Positions 4,190 through 5,474 of a stretch of DNA of 5,474 nucleotides are shown one piece after another. The translations under genes were made by a program, and so were the position numbers. The notes beneath the pieces are model-generated. The model saw nothing but the letters and a program-made list of their open reading frames with translations. It was not told the DNA's origin and made no database searches. Within the stretch, counting starts at the first letter, position 1, and each line of letters starts with the position of its first letter. The stretch comes from Candidatus Manganitrophaceae bacterium. GTDB taxonomy: Bacteria > Nitrospirota > Nitrospiria > SBBL01 > Manganitrophaceae. The stretch covers positions 1 to 5,474 of the forward strand of contig SCUR01000140.1 of assembly GCA_004297235.1 (NCBI GenBank), given 5' to 3'.

Positions 4190-5474
4190 GGCTGCGAGCC
4201 GCCAGGGCCTCTTGCAGATTTTTCTTCGCCGCCGGGTCGTCCGGCTTCAGCCGCGCCGCTTCGGAGAGGTGATGAATCGCCTCTTCGAGCTTTCCCTGGT
4301 TTTTCAAGATCACCCCTGCATAGAGATGCGCCTGGGGCTGGGCGGGGTTGATGCGAAGCACCTCTCGGTTGTGCGCCAGGGCTTCCTCATATCGCCGCTC
4401 CCGGGCCAAGAGGAGCGCCAGATTTAAATGGGCATACTCGAAATCGGGCGCCAGCTTCAGCGCCGCCTCAAAATGGCGCCGCGCCTCTTCGTCCTCTCCC
4501 TTCATTGCAAGCAAAGTCGCCAGGTCGGTCTGCACGACGGGGTTATTCGGATAACGACGAAGCTCCTCCCGGTATTCTCCGATCGCCTCTTCGTTTCGTC
4601 CTTGCTGCGCCAGCAATCTTGCCAATCGGTGATGCAGATCGGGCTCGTCCGGCTCCACCAGGGCGATGACCTGACGCAGATAGAAGATCGCCTCCTCGAA
4701 CTCCCCCCGCCCCATCGAGGAGGTCGTCAGCCGCTTGTAGATCTCCGGGTCGGGGCCGAGCGCCTCCAGCGCTTGTAAGAAGACATGGCGGGCCTCATCG
4801 AATTTGCCGGCCCAATCGAACACTTTTCCCAGGTTCTTCAGCGCCACCCCCTCGGCGTGGCGGCTGAGGCCCGACATCACCTCCTTGTCGACGCTCCTCA
4901 TGGCCTCGACGCCCCACGACGGGCCCGGGGTGGCGATTCTCCGTTTGACCATTTCATCGAACAGCGCCAGGCCCAAAAGACGATAGCTCTCGATGTGGGT
5001 GTGGACGTGGTCGACAAAATATTCATTCCCCAAGACGGCATGGTGATATTGACGTAAAGAGGTCTCTTTGAGAAGACGCGGGAAATCGACCAGCGGCGCC
5101 CCTTCACCCGAAGCGACCTCTTCAACGACCCGCTGCATCGAGCTGAGGATTCGCAAGGGGGCGACATCTTCGTCCACCGCTCGCCAGAAAGCCTGCTCCG
5201 CCTCGTCGTATTGTCCGATCTCAAAGAGAACCTGTCCGATTCGGTAATGCAGCTCGGCAAAACGATCATCGATCCCGACCGCCTGTCGATAGAGCACCAA
5301 CGCTTCGTTGAAGCGGTCTTGCTCCTGAAGCGCTTTCGCCCGCCGATAGAGGTCCTCCCACTCTGCGAGCGCCGCTTTGCCGAGTCCTTCTTTGTGCTCG
5401 CTCTTGAACGGGGAGAGGTCTTTCAGATTGACGGCGGGTTGGACGAAGATCGTCTTTGCGCCGCTGCTTCGAGC
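4185..5474 (-). CDS. SGNH-hydrolase-like/TPR repeat protein, C-terminal part (5' end outside window)
   Basis: The minus-strand frame is open from the window edge (5474) to TAA at 4187-4185, giving 429 residues without the true start. Conceptual starts inside the window, such as TTG at 5300, are not convincing because the 58 upstream residues are well-formed protein (VNLKDLSPFKSEH, then a TPR helix pair). Residues 40-100 form a TPR unit (WEDLYRRAKALQEQDRFNEALVLYRQAV, then LHYRIGQVLFEIGQYDEAEQAFWRAV). A segment ending NEYFVDHVHTHIESYRLL (about 149-167) carries DHVH (residues 155-158), which fits the catalytic Asp-x-x-His block V of SGNH/GDSL hydrolases. Several further TPR units run from about 205 to 425. 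The catalytic serine block would be upstream of the window. Such proteins are probably envelope or extracytoplasmic acyl or glycan hydrolases, but the substrate is unknown. It is convergent with ada. TPR content is certain; the hydrolase reading is likely. Confidence 0.85.
   Translation of the reverse strand, partial: ARSSGAKTIFVQPAVNLKDLSPFKSEHKEGLGKAALAEWEDLYRRAKALQEQDRFNEALVLYRQAVGIDDRFAELHYRIGQVLFEIGQYDEAEQAFWRAVDEDVAPLRILSSMQRVVEEVASGEGAPLVDFPRLLKETSLRQYHHAVLGNEYFVDHVHTHIESYRLLGLALFDEMVKRRIATPGPSWGVEAMRSVDKEVMSGLSRHAEGVALKNLGKVFDWAGKFDEARHVFLQALEALGPDPEIYKRLTTSSMGRGEFEEAIFYLRQVIALVEPDEPDLHHRLARLLAQQGRNEEAIGEYREELRRYPNNPVVQTDLATLLAMKGEDEEARRHFEAALKLAPDFEYAHLNLALLLARERRYEEALAHNREVLRINPAQPQAHLYAGVILKNQGKLEEAIHHLSEAARLKPDDPAAKKNLQEALAARSQ

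Noticed and set aside
4885..4892. TGTCGA within the TPR gene as an ECF promoter
   Set aside because: It lies inside a coding region with no suitably placed gene start downstream on the plus strand; a six-base match is expected by chance.
4179..5057. Plus-strand frames opposite the TPR gene (about 60-116 codons)
   Set aside because: The minus-strand frame has regular TPR periodicity over its whole length; the opposite frames are fragmented and featureless.

Overview
The window is a GC-rich bacterial chromosome fragment, roughly 60% G+C by eye. It has clear Shine-Dalgarno sequences (AAAGGAGG, GAGGAGGAGG) and sigma-70-like promoter elements. No rRNA, tRNA, insertion sequence or CRISPR array is visible. 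The gene set (an ECF sigma factor with a long C-terminal extension, DGPF/YCII proteins, a VOC protein, a DUF1428 protein, Ada, and an SGNH-hydrolase/TPR protein) suits a Gram-negative environmental lineage such as Nitrospirota, Acidobacteriota or Myxococcota-like bacteria. The sequence alone does not fix the taxon.

Layout, left to right. Positions 1-171 are the 3' end of a YCII/DGPF gene. Positions 237-617 encode a small VOC-fold protein. Positions 618-825 have no intact gene. They hold an eight-codon reading frame that looks like the start of a GyrI-like gene and stops at once, a good extended -10 promoter, and a bulged hairpin in the predicted leader. Positions 826-1182 encode a DUF1428 (YbaA-type) protein, and 1254-1613 a second, complete YCII/DGPF protein. 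A hairpin with a T8 tract and a 12-bp palindrome follow. Positions 1683-2936 encode a sigma factor of the ECF42/COG4941 type, and 3047-4153 an Ada-type DNA alkylation repair protein and regulator, preceded by a good match to an Ada operator. The convergent gene 4185-5474 on the minus strand is the C-terminal part of a large SGNH-hydrolase/TPR protein that runs off the window.

How the genes may work together. ECF42 sigma factors are known to be encoded beside DGPF (YCII) genes, which they are thought to transcribe. Here two DGPF paralogues bracket VOC and DUF1428 genes and are followed by the sigma factor, so 1-2936 reads as one ECF42 regulon module of small one-domain proteins whose substrates are unknown. 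The Ada gene follows on the same strand but has its own apparent methylation-responsive control region. Whether alkylation damage connects to the sigma module is conjecture. The TPR gene is convergent and looks unrelated.

Nothing here amounts to a clearly new system. The most useful leads are the Ada operator and its nested palindromes, the structured junction ahead of the sigma gene (which lacks a Shine-Dalgarno), the leader hairpin before DUF1428, and the possible GyrI-like gene remnant.
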